From Solen grandis (Eukaryota; Mollusca; Bivalvia; Adapedonta; Solenidae): 64,000 nucleotides of DNA. Positions 11,107 to 22,690 of the stretch are shown piece after piece (within the stretch, counting starts at the first letter, position 1; the number at the start of each line of letters is the position of its first letter). Below the pieces are notes generated by a model. The model did not search any database and was not told the origin of the DNA. It saw only the letters and a list, made by a program, of their open reading frames with translations. The translations under genes and the position numbers were made by a program. The DNA lies in the NCBI GenBank assembly GCA_021229015.1, contig CM037787.1, positions 32,264,269-32,328,268 of the forward strand, given 5' to 3'.

Positions 11107-12290
11107 AGCTCGACTATTCGAAAAATATAAAAGCTATTGCAATCAACTTTGCGTTGGTGTTGACCAAAGGTACCCGGTACGTTGTTGTCCATTAAAAAAA
11201 TCAATGACCTTATATATAATATTATTATATATAAGGTCATTGTTTTTTTTTAATGGGCAGCAACGTACCGGGTACCTTTGGTGTTGACGTTGCAGCTTTT
11301 GATTAAAGTTTGCATGCAAGTAACTATCAAGCTTATATCTCAATAACCATTCATGGAATTGACTTGAAAGTTTATGTACATGTATATGTTCATGGGCTTC
11401 AGACAATCAAGGTAGACAACTCTTGAATGAATTTAATAGAAATAACGACCCCCTTTTAACTTAAAAATTTTGGTCAAAGGTTTGCATTCAATAGAAAATT
11501 TGGTTAAAGTTTTGCATGCAAGCTACTATCCAGCTTATACCTCATTAATCATTCATGGTATTGACATGGAAGTTTACAAATATGTTTAGGGGCATCAGAC
11601 AACCAAGGTAGATAACTCTTGACTTAATTTAATACAAAACACGGCCCCTTTTTAACTTAGAAAATTTGGTTAAAGTTTTACATGTAAAGTACTTTCATGC
11701 TTATATCTCAGTTTCCAGGCATTGGATTTTTTAAACATCTTTACGGGTATCATACATTCAAGGTAAATAACTCTTGATGAAATATTAAAAAAATATTTCC
11801 TCTTTTAAACTTAGAAATTATGATTTAAGCTTTGCATGCAAGAAATAAGAAATTTTATGCTTATATCTCAGTTACTAGATCTGAAACATTTCAACATGTT
11901 CAGGGGTATCATGCTATCAAGGGAGATAATTCTTTATGAAATATATTACAAATTATGGCCCCCTTTTTAACTTATAGCTTTTGGTTAAAGTTTTGCATGC
12001 AAGAAAACTCATGCTTATATATAAGTTACCAGGCATATGATTGATTTGAAACTTGCTATTAAGACAGATAGTTTTTGCCTGAATATGATATAATGCAAAA
12101 TTTTGCATGAAATAGAAAATGTAGTTTAAGTTTTGCATGCAACTACTATCCAGCTTATATCTCAGATACTGCTTATGGTATTGTCTTGAAAGTTTACGAG
12201 TGTGTTCAGGGACATCTGAAAACCAAGGAGGATAACTCTTTGACTGAATCAAGTATAGATTATGGCCCTTTTCTAATTATCTATTATTGA
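11107..12290 (+). mobile_element. Hairpin-ended element, family AGCTCGACTATT, with ~6-unit tandem core
   Basis: It begins at AGCTCGACTATTCG after a T-run, followed by GCGTTGG..GTTGACGTTGC (interrupted by a MITE at 11165-11280). About six diverged ~150-190-bp units follow, each marked by TTGGTTAAAGTTTTGCATGC, TTATATCTCA and a 'CATCAGACAACCAAGG'-like phrase. A clear 3' hairpin was not found, so the right end is approximate. Related copies lie at 14401-14959, 19458-19800 and 62332-64000. Confidence 0.75.
11165..11280. mobile_element. 116-bp palindromic MITE, hAT-like, 8-bp target duplication
   Basis: The whole element folds on itself: arms of about 58 bp start CAAAGGTACCCGGTACGTTG and differ at a few sites, meeting at TATATAATATTATTATATA. 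GTGTTGAC occurs immediately left (11157-11164) and right (11281-11288), an exact 8-bp duplication. hAT elements make 8-bp duplications and often have CA..TG ends, so assignment to hAT is reasonable. It carries no coding capacity. Confidence 0.88.
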
Positions 12291-12299
12291 GTTACCTTC

Positions 12300-13365
12300 T
12301 ATAAAAAGACTTATCACAATTATTATTTCAAGTTTCGATGGCAATATTATTATGTACTCTTGCGATACATTTTGGTGTTATGATGTAATTATATACAATG
12401 TTTTTTTCTTCTTTTTTTTTTACTTTTTTTTTCTGCCAAATTTTACACCTATAGCACTAAGCCAGGGCACTGCCAGGTTTGAAATAAATTTACATAGAAA
12501 CAGAATTTTATCTATACATAAAAAATATAGATAGAACCACGTTGATGTATTTTGAGATGTTCTAAGAGGGAAAAGTTCTTAATTTCAGCTATTTTTTTTT
12601 TTTTTTGAAGCATGTGCGTATTGTGACTGGAGGCAGGATTTGATATACAGAAACCAACAAATGACATTGGGATTATTAGATTACAATTGCTTGATTTGAA
12701 ATAAAAATTATAGATAAATAATTAGATATTTTGCCCCAATATGTGGCGTTATTTGTTTTTTGACCATTTAAAACTTTTTCTCCCATTTTGTAGCATTCGA
12801 AGCAAGTTGTTAGATTTTTATGGTTATCCTTAGAATTAATGAGTGTATTCTTATATCTACTTAGAATGTACATATACTGACTGAATAGATCTAGTACTTC
12901 TGAATAAGTCGATCATGCTTCGCCCGCTCTGAGGCTGTGCCTTAGATCACATTAGGATCCGTGCACGATGTTTTGCAACACTCTTGTAACGTGGCTGCGT
13001 TCCCCAATAAGAGTACGTAGAGTCTGACGTACTTTTGAACAATACGAATCCCAGAAATGTTATTATTTAGAATATTCAGATTTCGATGTATTCACCATTA
13101 ATTCCCTCAAACTGTGCAATTTTATGTATTTTATAACACAAATAAAACAACTACTGAATGGTTACTGAATAACCATGATAATATATATACACTTGAGGTT
13201 TCGAAATGGCACTAAATCACGGGTTAGTAAAAATTACAGCAACACCGAACAAGATGGTCGTTGTTGATCGGTTCTGTACACGTCAACTGGATGAAATCTC
13301 ACATTTCATAGAATTTTCAACATAGAAATTTGTAAAATACAAATTTATATGGATTACAGCCTATT
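12300..13365. other. CANT1 upstream flank
   Basis: This is AT-rich DNA with T-runs (12402-12432, 12591-12605). The last ~160 bp before the CANT1 ATG should hold 5' UTR or promoter. A TATATATACA patch at about 13182 is a weak TATA candidate only. Confidence 0.35.
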
Positions 13366-14011
13366 ATGGCATCCATTCCAAAATCACATTCCTACAGCCT
13401 GCCAAAATCTGCTTCGTACGGGCAGTTCACCGTAAACGACTGGATGAAAGCGATTCGTGCCCCAACTCCATACCGAGTCGGAAATGCCAGAGTGCAGCTG
13501 AAGCCGCGCAACGTCGCCTATGGTGCAATGTTTGTCACGGCCATATTAATTTTGTTTATATATTTCATTCCCACAAACAATAAAAGCCAGTTAACTGTCA
13601 GTTGCAATGGTTTTGACAGCTACTTAGATGGAAATCTCGACTCCACATACCCACTTACAAATCCAACTAAAACAGGTAATGGAATACGTTACAAGATTGC
13701 CATAGTAACTGATTTAGATACTGATTCTAAAAGTAAGGACAAATCAAACACCTGGTTTAGTTACTTGAAGTATGGAAATTTGACTCTATCAGAAGATTAC
13801 TCAAAAATTGATATTACTTTTAATGAAAACCCTGTATTGCTGACATCCAGGATGGCTGAAGGAGGACGTGGAATGGAGCTGTCAGAGCTTATTGTTTTTA
13901 ATGGAAAGCTGTACACAGTTGATGACAGAACTGGCATTGTGTATGAAATACTAGACAACAAAGTCATTCCATGGGTGATACTCACAGATGGAAACGGAAA
14001 AGAATTAAAAG
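13366..14011 (+). CDS. CANT1: CANT1, soluble calcium-activated nucleotidase (apyrase family), first coding exon
   Basis: CANT1 hydrolyses UDP and GDP (Ca2+-dependent) in the ER/Golgi lumen, supporting proteoglycan synthesis. The exon encodes 215 full residues plus one base. There is a short cytoplasmic N-terminus, then one hydrophobic anchor at about residues 50-69, fitting a type II membrane protein. Start of the catalytic propeller follows: GIRYKIAIVTDLDTDS (106-121), TWFSYLKYG (129-137), GRGMELSELIVFNGKLY (167-183), TVDDRTGIVYEI (184-195) and PWVILTDG (202-209), all matching the family closely. The coding match stops after GKELK, where AAAAG/GTAGAT at 14011/14012 forms a donor in phase 1. 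Reading on gives unrelated residues to a stop near 14080. Roughly half of a ~400-residue protein is here; the remaining exons were not found, and the N gap lies 290 bp beyond the donor. The ATG is the first in the open frame and fits family length. Confidence 0.95.
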
Positions 14012-14300
14012 GTAGATTTGTTTTTATCACTCTTTTTTTTAAATACTTCCATCTAGCAATATATGACCAGCTGTACTCATAATGTTGTTATCTTGTTTAC
14101 AAAATACACAAGGTGTACAAAAGTCATGAATAAATGAAAATGAAATAAAACAGTTGCAGGAAAGAAAATGGTCAATAAAAAAAGAAAATCAAAGCATTCA
14201 GTTTATGATGAAGTATTTATAAAGTTTCTGAGTTTTAGTTACACTTGAATAGTTTACTTACAATCCTCAAGACATTTATACCATGGGAAGAGGGAAGGCT

Positions 14301-14400
14301 NNNNNNNNNNNNNNNNNNNNNNNNNNNNNNNNNNNNNNNNNNNNNNNNNNNNNNNNNNNNNNNNNNNNNNNNNNNNNNNNNNNNNNNNNNNNNNNNNNNN
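14301..14400. other. Assembly gap (100 N)
   Basis: A run of exactly 100 N normally marks a gap of unknown size. It separates the CANT1 first exon and its donor from the rest of the window. Confidence 0.99.
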
Positions 14401-14959
14401 CTGCTAAGTTAATATCATTACTCAGTAAGCACTTGGTGTATTGGATTTAACTTCATACAAGTCTTCCTAAACATTAAATGGACCTGCAGAACCAAGATGA
14501 ACAACTCTTGCTAGAATTTTACTTAAATTATGGGCCTTTTTCGACTTAGAAATTTGCGTTAACATTTTTGGTTAAAGTTTTTTGCAACTAAATTAATGTC
14601 ATTACTCAGTAACCCCTTGGTGTATTGGATTTAAACTTCACAAAAGTCATCCCAGACATGAACCAAGCCTGCAGAACCAAAATTTTAATAAATTTAATTA
14701 ATTAAATTTAATTAATTAAGTTAATAATAATTATTAAATACTTAAGAAAATTAAAAAATTGCATTAACTTTTTTTATAAAAACTTTTCCTTGAATTTTTT
14801 TTTTTTTTAATTATGACCTGAGTTTTACTGAGAATTAAAGAGAACATGCTGCTAAATTGAGTCACATAAATTATTTTAATACCGCTTTAATACAATGGTA
14901 TTGCATCACTATCAAATACCTGAATAATCGAGCATGCTGTCTTTCGGACAGCTCTTGTT
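14401..14959 (+). mobile_element. Hairpin-ended element, family AGCTCGACTATT, 3' part with intact terminus
   Basis: Two or more core units (TTGGTTAAAGTTTTTTGCAAC, CATTACTCAGTAAC) run up from the gap. The end shows an inverted copy of the family 5' end (AATAATCGAGC, 14923-14933), the hairpin GCTGTC-TTTCG-GACAGC (14936-14952) and then TCTTGTT. The left part is lost in the gap. Confidence 0.75.
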
Positions 14960-15007
14960 TTCATTATGCACCCCTCCCCCCATTCAGTATTCAGTATATT
15001 TAGCAAC

Positions 15008-15173
15008 CAGGGCCTGTATTCATAAAACTCCTTAATTTTTAAGGAAAATAATTCCTTATCTGGAATAAAGTTTTATATATAAGACTAAAGGAAATCCTTA
15101 ATAGCTAAGGGAAATCTATGTTATTTTTAGGAAAATCTTAGAAACTAATGGAATGAATACAGCCCTGTTTTAT
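15008..15173. mobile_element. Small MITE with CAGGGC termini
   Basis: Ends are CAGGGCCTGTATTCAT on the left and, inverted, CAGGGCTGTATTCATTCC on the right. The interior is AT-rich with TCCTTA/TAAGGA inverted bits. CAGGG ends recall hAT, but no matching 8-bp duplication is visible. Confidence 0.65.
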
Positions 15174-16214
15174 AAAGTCTGATGTATATATCTTAATATT
15201 TTTTATTGTATGTAAATTAATTAGTTGATCTACACCCTTAGTCGTTCATTATCATCTTGTCATCTTGGATTTAGCTTGAAATTAGTGAAGTATAGTGCTG
15301 GAAGAGTATTGTCTATTGATGACGTCACAGTAAAGGGAGAGAAGTCAATCAATCTTTTCTCACCAGGGTCATTTTTGCAATTTTCAATAGCCGATTTATT
15401 ACAAACAACAAATAATTTTAAAATATTTTTTGTACAGGTCTTATACTAATATATTCTTACAGATTATAATGAAAATGAAAAAAAGGTTAAATTGACAGAT
15501 TTTAATTTATAAATATTTTATATTGTATATGAGACAGATAACTTTCAAGTATACTGGTATCAAACTTAGCAGTATGCAGTCTGAACACAGAGGTTTTTAA
15601 GAAATTTTATTTGCTTTGTTGTGAGCATTTATCATATCAATTTATGTTGAAAATTTCTTTCATGACATTTTCAGGTGAATTTTGAAATTATGGCATTCAG
15701 TATAGCTAGACATTCCTGTCTTTAGTGATGATGATGGAGACATTTGATATTGTTCACATGTATTAGGGAATATTTACATGCCAACAAAAAACAAACAAAC
15801 CTAATATAAAAAAGTAAAAGTTTATTCTGATGGTAAAATGGAAAAGACAAAATGGTTAACAAGGTAGATGGAAAGCCTACATTGATTGTATAGTGTTTTA
15901 TCCTATTTCTTGCTTATATAAAAATCCCTTGAATTTCCCAACAAAATGGCCTCCAAGAGTAGGTATACTCACCATTCTACCATGTAGAGGTGACGTCACG
16001 CTCCTCAGCCAAGCTCTACTTATTGATGCATCACCAAGCTGATTCTGGCTTTTTCTACATGCGCGCCTGATTATGCCATGCATTTGCACAAAGAAATAAT
16101 CTTTGTTAATCCATATAAAATATCCAAGTTTGGATAAATCTCAGTAATTTCGCATAAGGAAAATTTAATTTGGACATATTCAAGCAAAAATAAACATTTC
16201 AAGTAAGCACAACA
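15174..16214. other. Non-coding stretch
   Basis: It is AT-rich, with a somewhat GC-richer patch at 15945-16080 containing GGTGACGTCACGCTCC (a CRE-like palindrome, TGACGTCA). No recognisable coding exon of CANT1 or COX11 was found here. Confidence 0.35.
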
Positions 16215-16456
16215 TTAACCCTTTCCCTCATAGAGGACACCATGAAAAGACCTGTGCGAACAGCATAAAACCAGATCAGCCTGAGAGTAACTCGCAGGCT
16301 GATCAGGTTTTATGCTGTTCGCTGCTCCTCAGTGGTCTGGAAACGAGGATTTTGTAATTAAATTTGGTAAGGTTTAACTGTGGTTTTCTGCAGATCAGGC
16401 TTTATGTGGGACCTATTGAGGGCGTCAAAATGAGTCTATATGAGGGAAAGGGTTAA
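16215..16456 (+). mobile_element. piggyBac-like MITE copy 1 (TTAA-flanked)
   Basis: It is flanked by TTAA (16215-16218, 16453-16456), with ends CCCTTTCCCTCATA and inverted TATGAGGGAAAGGG. It contains an internal palindrome GCGAACAGCATAAAACCAG ... TTTTATGCTGTTCGC with arms of about 30 bp, plus GGTCTGGAAACGAGG and TTTCTGCAGATCAGG landmarks. TTAA duplication with CCC ends is the piggyBac signature. No coding capacity. Confidence 0.85.
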
Positions 16457-16914
16457 CAAAAATATTGCGCTGCCTATGCTGTAGCTGTCACTTTCACTTC
16501 TTGCAGTGACGGATTCTGTGAGACTGATGTCAGATATGGCAATGAGTTTGGGATTTGTGCATCCTTTTAAATATGCACAAATGGAGTGTGCCTTAATGTT
16601 GTTGAGAAATGGGACTGCCAACCGGAATAAATGAGGATGCAATGAATTATCCTTAAAGCAATTTAAGAGAGTGGCTATGATAAAAGTAGTACATATCCTA
16701 TGATTCTTTGAGCAAGAGTGCACAGATATGATGGCATTGTGTTTTATTTTGAGAGCACAATGGTATATTCATTGATGTGGGATCCATTTATCAAAGGAAG
16801 TCAAGTCAGGAAGTGAGACATCAAAGTAGCATTAGTATTGTTTTCTTGTCTCTGTCATGTCATGTATGGTCATTTTAAATGCTCTTCCTGTGTTTGTTTC
16901 TGCAATTTATTTTT
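16457..16914. other. Spacer without recognised features
   Basis: No gene or repeat boundary was identified; short open frames only. Confidence 0.3.
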
Positions 16915-18933
16915 AGCTCACCTGAGCACAACGTGCTCATGGTGAGCTTTTGTGATCGCCTTTTGTCCGTCGTCCGTCATCCGTGTGTGCGTGCGTCCGT
17001 CGTCAACAATTTGCTTTAAACAACATCTCCTCATGAACCGCTGAAGGGATTTTGACCAAACTTCACAGGAATCATCCTTATGATGCCTTCTATCAAAGTT
17101 GTACAAATTATTCAGATTGGTTAAAAAAGTAGGTCACAGGAGCTAAAAATAGATTTTAAAAATGCAAACTTTGAAAATCTTCTTCTGCAAAACTGCAAGG
17201 CCTAGAGCTTAGATATTTGGTATGTAGCATCATCTTATGGGCCATTACCAAGATTGTACAAATCATAGCCCTACGGTGATAAATGACCCCGCACCAGGGG
17301 TCACTTGTTTTACATAGAGTTATATAGGAAAATGTTTAAAAATCTTCTTCTATGAATCCATAAGGCCTAGAGATTAGATATTTGGTATGAAGCATCATCT
17401 TAGGGTTCATTACCAAGATTGTACAAATCATGACCCTATGGTGATAAATGCCCCCGCACCAGGGTCACTTGTTTTACATAGAGTTATATAGGAAAAACTT
17501 TAAAAATCTTCTTCTATGAATCCATTAGGCCTAGAGCTTAGATATTTGGTATGTAGCATCATCTTATGGTTCATTACCAAGATTGTTCAAATCATAGCCC
17601 TATGGTGATAAATGCCCCCGCACCAGGGGTCACTTGTTTACATAGATTTATATAGGAAAAACTTAAAAATCTTCTTCTATGAATCCATAAGGCCTAGAGC
17701 TTAGATATTTGTATGTAGCATCATCTTATGGTTCATTACCAAGATTGTACAAATCATGACCCTATGGTGATAAATGCCCCGCACCATGGGTCACTTGTTT
17801 TACATAGAGTTATATAGAAAAACTTTAAAAATCTTCTTCTATGAATCCATTAGGCCTAGAGCTTAGATATTTGGTATGTAGCATCATCTTATGGGTCATT
17901 ACCAAGATTGTCAAATCATGGCCCTACGGTGATAAATGCCCCGCACAGGGGTCACTTGTTTTACATAGAGTTTTATAGGAAAACTTTAAAAATCTTCTTC
18001 TATGAATCCATAAGGCCTAGAGCTTAGATATTTGGTATGTAGCATCATCTATGGTTCATACCAAGATTGTACAAATCAAGCCCTATGGTGATAAATGACC
18101 CCCACCAGGGGTCACTTGTTTTACATAGAGTTATATAGGAAAATCTTTAAAAATCTTCTTCTATGAATCCATAAGGCCTAGAGATTAGATATTTGGTATG
18201 AAGCATCATCTTATGGTTTCATTACCAAGATTGTACAAATCATGACCCTATGGTGATAAATGACCCCGCACCAGGGGTCACTTGTTTACATAGAGTTATA
18301 TAGGAAAATCTTTAAAAATCTTCTTCTATGAATCCATTAGGCCTAGAGCTTAGATATTTGGTATGTAGCATCATCTTATGGTGCATTACAAGATTTCAAA
18401 TCTGGCCCTATGGGATAAATGACCCCGCACCAGGTCACTTGTTTACCATGAGTATATAGGAAATCTTTAAAAATCTTCTTCTATGAATCCATTAGGCCTA
18501 GAGTTAGATATTTGGTATGTAGCATCATCTTATGGGCCATTACCAAGATTGTACAAATCATAGCCCTATGGTGATAAATGCCCCCGCACCAGGGGTCACT
18601 TGTTTAACATAGAGTTATATCGGAAAATGTTTAAAAATCTTCTTCTATGAATCCATTAGGCCTAGAGCTTAGATATTTGGTATGTAGCATCATCTGATGG
18701 TTCATTATCAAGATTTTCAAAATGGTGGCCCTTTGGAGATAAATGACCCCGCACTAAGTCTTCTCCTCTGAAACCATAAGGCCCAGTGCTTATATATTTG
18801 GTGTGTAGTATTGTCAGGGCTAAAATGTTTAAGATTGAGTTATATCAGAATTCTTGTCTGTTTAAAAACCTTGTAATCAGTTGTAGCAATGGTACTCAGG
18901 TGAGCGATCCAGGGCCATCATGGCCCTCTTGTT
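16915..18933 (+). mobile_element. Hairpin-ended (HINE/pearl-like) element, family AGCTCACCTGAGC, long tandem core
   Basis: The 5' end is a hairpin (AGCTCACCTGAGCAC-AA-CGTGCTCATGGTGAGCT, 16915-16948) following ATTTTT. A GTCC/GTCGTCC-rich stretch follows to about 17005. A core array then runs to ~18770, an inverted copy of the 5' end (CTCAGGTGAGC, 18895-18905), a 3' hairpin GGGCCATCATGGCCC (18912-18926) and TCTTGTT. No open frame of substance exists, so it must be non-autonomous. The layout (subterminal inverted repeat, tandem block, 3' stem-loop, T-rich target, no visible duplication) matches what is known of Helentron-associated INEs and bivalve 'pearl' elements; the assignment is inference. 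Confidence 0.8.
17148..18770 (+). repeat. ~163-bp tandem repeat, about 10 units (core of the element above)
   Basis: Unit landmark ACATAGAGTTATATAGG (or a close variant) occurs at 17312, 17476, 17640, 17802, 17963, 18123, 18288, 18445 and 18607, spacings 157-165. Each unit also has CTTCTTCTATGAATCCAT, AAGGCCTAGAGC, TTTGGTATGTAGCATCATC and CACCAGGGGTCACTTG. Inner units are very alike; the first and last are the most diverged. Confidence 0.92.
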
Positions 18934-19239
18934 ATAAAATATTATCTTTGTTTTAATTCAAGGCTATAAGCAGATTTTGAAATAATTATAAAATTGGGAT
19001 TTGAATAATTCACGGGGAAATAATAGGTTGTTGCAACAAGTTGAGTGTGATATCATGCCAATTGTCTATATATGGTGAGATGTCAGCAAGAGACAACTTC
19101 ATATAGCTATCTCGTGTGCACAATCGCACGTATTGTTTGAAATTCTGAACATTAAAACCAGACACTTGTTGCTATGGCTCATATTATGGGAGGGGTAAAG
19201 TTTGGTAAAAATAGGAACATCTGAATTCTCATGACTGTA

Positions 19240-20154
19240 CAGTCGGATCTTGGTTATTCGGGACCAGTGTTTCACTTCGAATAAAGCATCTGTTTGAATA
19301 AGCCATTGTGGTCAAATGGAATTGCTTATATGCAGCACATTATTATGAGTGTTTTGTTCATGTTCATATATAACAAAATACAGATTATACCATTAAATCA
19401 ATCTTAATTAAATAATTCATATTGTGAAAGTCATTCTCGAAGTACCAGGCCAATTTTAGCTTGACTATTTGAAGAATATGAAAATTATTGTAGTCGCCCT
19501 TGCGTCGGCTTCAGCGTTGGCGTTGCTCTTGGTTAAAGTTTTGCATGCAAGTTACTAAATTCAACCTTATATCTCAATAACCAATTATAGTATTGACTTG
19601 AAAGTTTATGAATATGTTCAGAGGCATCAGACAACCAAGGTGGGTAACTCTTGACTAAATTTGATATAAATTATGGCCCCTTTTAACTTAAATGTTTTTT
19701 TGGTTAAAGTTTTGCATGCAACAGAAAATTTGGTTAAAGTTTAGCATGCAAGCTACTATCAGTCTTATATCTCAATAACCATTTAATTAGCATATTTTTT
19801 CATTAATGTGACTTCCAATTAGTTAAAATCAATTTATGGAATACTTTAACTGATTGACAACCAAAATTATATTCAAATTAATGTTCGTCGTACTGATGAC
19901 ATCACAGTTTGACAGAAAAGATGTGAGAACACAATAGCTGATCAGCGCATGGCAGATAAGTTCTTATAATGATAAAACTGTATGCTTTGGGCCCAATTTT
20001 ACTTTGGATAAAGGGTTATGTTTGAATAAACCATATGAATAAAGGGTTGTAATTTATATAACCTTATATAAGGAAAGAATCTGGACCGAAGGTTAGGTTT
20101 GGATAAAAGGGTAGGCTTCGGATAACACAGGTTTGGATAACCAAGATCTGACTG
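19240..20154. mobile_element. Tc1/mariner-superfamily (pogo/Tigger-like) non-autonomous element, TA duplication
   Basis: Left end CAGTCGGATCTTGGTTATTC and inverted right end CAGTCAGATCTTGGTTATCC are flanked by TA on both sides (19238-19239, 20155-20156). It is 915 bp, lacks a transposase frame, and itself contains a hairpin-element fragment at 19458-19800. Confidence 0.8.
19458..19800 (+). mobile_element. Hairpin-ended element fragment, family AGCTCGACTATT, nested
   Basis: It starts AGCTTGACTATTTGAAG after AATTTT, then has GCGTCGGCTTCAGCGTTGG and two core units with TTGGTTAAAGTTTTGCATGC. It is truncated before any 3' hairpin and lies wholly inside the TA-flanked element 19240-20154, so it arrived later or was carried in it. 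Confidence 0.7.
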
Positions 20155-20634
20155 TATTATGCTCTCCCCTTCTTCAAAATTAAAATGTAAGTCATGTAAA
20201 TATCGTAAACATGAGTAATGTCAGTTTATTGAAATTGCAAAAATTAAAAAAAGTAACAAGACAAAGAAAAAATTTACGTGAGTTGCATGTGTCCCTTGGC
20301 TATTCATGATATTTGTTCCAATGAATGTTTTCATTCTCCTGAGAATTCTTCAGCCCTATCAACTATTGTTGAGTGATATATATTAGTGGCAAGCCATTTA
20401 ACTAAAATTTAATGTATATATCAGTGTGTTTTTTTGGTTATTTGTCCCCCAACGAATAGTTTGGCAGTTGATACTTTCATATTGTCCGTGGCATTTAAAA
20501 AAAGTACTTTTTCAGAGAAATTTATTGTTTACCGGGAAAGAATGATCATCTAAGCTAATGTTCTTTTTGGAACTGCGTCAAGTCTACATGCAGGATCTTA
20601 ATTTAAAACTGTGCAAAAATATTTTTGTAATTTG

Positions 20635-20890
20635 TTAGCACATCCACCCTAAAACCAGAAGGTGGTGGGTTTGATCCTTTGTTGCAACATACTAAAGTCA
20701 TCAAAATGGTACTGGTATGTCTCCCTTGCTTTGCATTCAGGTTATATGGGTAGTTTCATGGCTGGTTGGCTTCAGTGTCAGGATAATGTGATTGGTTGTG
20801 GTATCAGGCCAGTTTTCTGTGACTTAATATCACAGTGAAGCAGCTCTATATTGGTCTCACATAGATAACTCCAGCATTTAATTAACTGTA
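20635..20890 (+). mobile_element. SINE-A copy, diverged
   Basis: Head remnant with GGTGGGTTTGATCC (B-box-like) at ~20668, then GGTACTGGTATGTCTCCCTT, GTGTCAGGATAATGTGATTG and GTGGTATC, matching the body of the 45479 copy. The 3' part past ~20870 is not recognisable. Confidence 0.65.
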
Positions 20891-21244
20891 GGTGGGACGT
20901 GAAACTGAAGCATAAAAGGCAGAAAAAGTATACAAACAAGAATTTTGTTGTCAGTGTAAAATACATCATCATAAAAAATTTCAGGATTTGAAATAATTGG
21001 CTTATAAAATGACTTCATTTCAATAAAAATTATGTTATAAACCCATATACCGTGAGATCAGTCCCCAGCCAGAAATACTGAACTATTTTATGACCCAAAT
21101 TTGATTCTGCATTTCCTGTAGTTAAGTGTAATGAGACTGCTAACCAATTTGACAGACAGGGTCTGTGTCAGCAGATTTGTCACTGGGGTGTATACACGAT
21201 CAAGATGAATAAGTGACTCATATCCAACTGTCCTACAACCATTT

Positions 21245-21457
21245 TAACCCTTACCATGCTAAATTTCTTAATTGGACCTGTCCTTTCATCATTTTGGACT
21301 GTAACATTAGTTGTTAATGGAGGTGCTTGCTGAAAATTTATGTTCAGCATTGTGAACAGTGCAGACCATGATCAGACTGCAGATGTGCAGGCTGATCTTT
21401 GTCTACACAAGTCACAAAGGCATTCAAAAGTGTGCATAGCATTGCAAGGATTAAATA
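21245..21457. mobile_element. Likely TTAA-type MITE of a second family
   Basis: It begins TTAACCCTTACCATGCTAAA and ends GCATTGCAAGGATTAAA, a degenerate inverted match. The interior shares 'GATCAG..GCAGATGTGCAGGCTGATC' style with the piggyBac-like MITE. Ends are imperfect, so confidence is modest. Confidence 0.5.
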
Positions 21458-21779
21458 GTTCTGTCTCAGTCCTAATGTTGATAATAATTGGCTGAAGAAA
21501 TTTATATTTTTTCCTGATTAGCAACTGCTTCATAGCATTATTTGTCTAGTACCACATGAATATGCTAGTTAATCAGTTTGCAAATCATATGCATCAGATA
21601 GATCAGTTTTATACAGAACACTGTAGTAATCAGCACTTTTTCAGTATAATGCTCTCAGTAGATGCTCTGCATGGTGTTAAATGAACTGTCCATGGGATGG
21701 ACAAATTAGGCCAATAGTTTGTAAACGTTATTATCCTGCCTTTGTATTTGATAACCTGACAGGATCATCCTTCTTTTTT

Positions 21780-22690
21780 AGCTCACATGAGCACAACGTG
21801 CTCAAGGTGAGCTTTTCTGATCGCCTTTTGTCCGGCGTCCGTCGTCCGTCGTCCGTGCGTGCGTGCGTGCGTGCGTCCGTGCGTCCGGCGTCAACAATTG
21901 CTTCAAACAACATCTCCTCCTAAACGGCTTGGCCAATTTGAAAAATATTTTGCAGGAATGTTCCTTGGATGAAGCTCTACTAAAGTTGTATAAATGGTTC
22001 TGGTCCATCGCATAATTAGGTCACAGGAGCTAAAAATAGATTTTAAAAATGAAAATTTAAAAAATCTTCTTCTCTGAAACCACAAGGCCTAGCCTTTTGA
22101 TTTTTGGTATGTAGCATGATCTTATGACTGTCTACCAGGATTGTACAAATTATGACCCTGGGGTCAAAATTGGCCCCGCCCCAGGGGTCACTTGATTTCA
22201 CATAGGCTAATATAGGAAAAACTTGAAAAAATCTTCTTCTATGAATCCATAAGGCCTAGACTTTTGATTTTTGGTATGTAGCATCATCTTATGGGCCACT
22301 ACCAAGATTGTACAAATCATAGCCCTATGGTGATAAATGACCCCACACCAGGGGTCACTTGTTTTACATAGAGTTAAATAGGAAAATCTTAAAAAATCTT
22401 CTTCTATGAATCAATAAGGCCTAGAGCTAAGATTTTTGGTATGTAGTAGCATCTAATGGTTCATTACAAAGATTTTCAAAGTCTTGGCCCTACGGTGATA
22501 AATGACCCTGCGCCCAAGTCTTCTCTGAAACCATATGGCCCATTGCTTAGATATTTGGTGTGTAGTATTGTCAGGGGTAAAATGTTTTAGATTAAGTTAT
22601 ATCAGAATCCTTGTCTGTTTAAAAACCTTGACATCAGTTGAAGCAATGGTACTCAGGTGAGCGATTCAGGGCCATCATGGCCCTCTTGTT
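21780..22690 (+). mobile_element. Hairpin-ended element, family AGCTCACCTGAGC, second copy
   Basis: 5' hairpin AGCTCACATGAGCAC..GTGCTCAAGGTGAGC (21780-21813), a GTCC/GTGC minisatellite at ~21829-21890, about three core units, then inverted end CTCAGGTGAGC, hairpin GGGCCATCATGGCCC and TCTTGTT ending at 22690. Frames rich in Arg-Thr-Asp across the GTCC tract are artefacts of that repeat. Confidence 0.85.

Noticed and set aside
16285..16320. Hairpin as a rho-independent terminator or riboswitch
   Set aside because: It is the internal palindrome of the TTAA-flanked MITE, repeated in the other copies, and the genome is eukaryotic.
17148..18770. CRISPR-like array (regular repeats)
   Set aside because: The whole ~163-bp unit repeats, with no unique spacers, and the DNA is animal nuclear DNA.
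21731..22008. Arg-Thr-Asp-His-rich frames, possible low-complexity protein
   Set aside because: They translate the GTCC/GTGC minisatellite of a hairpin-ended element; the same happens at 16.9 kb.
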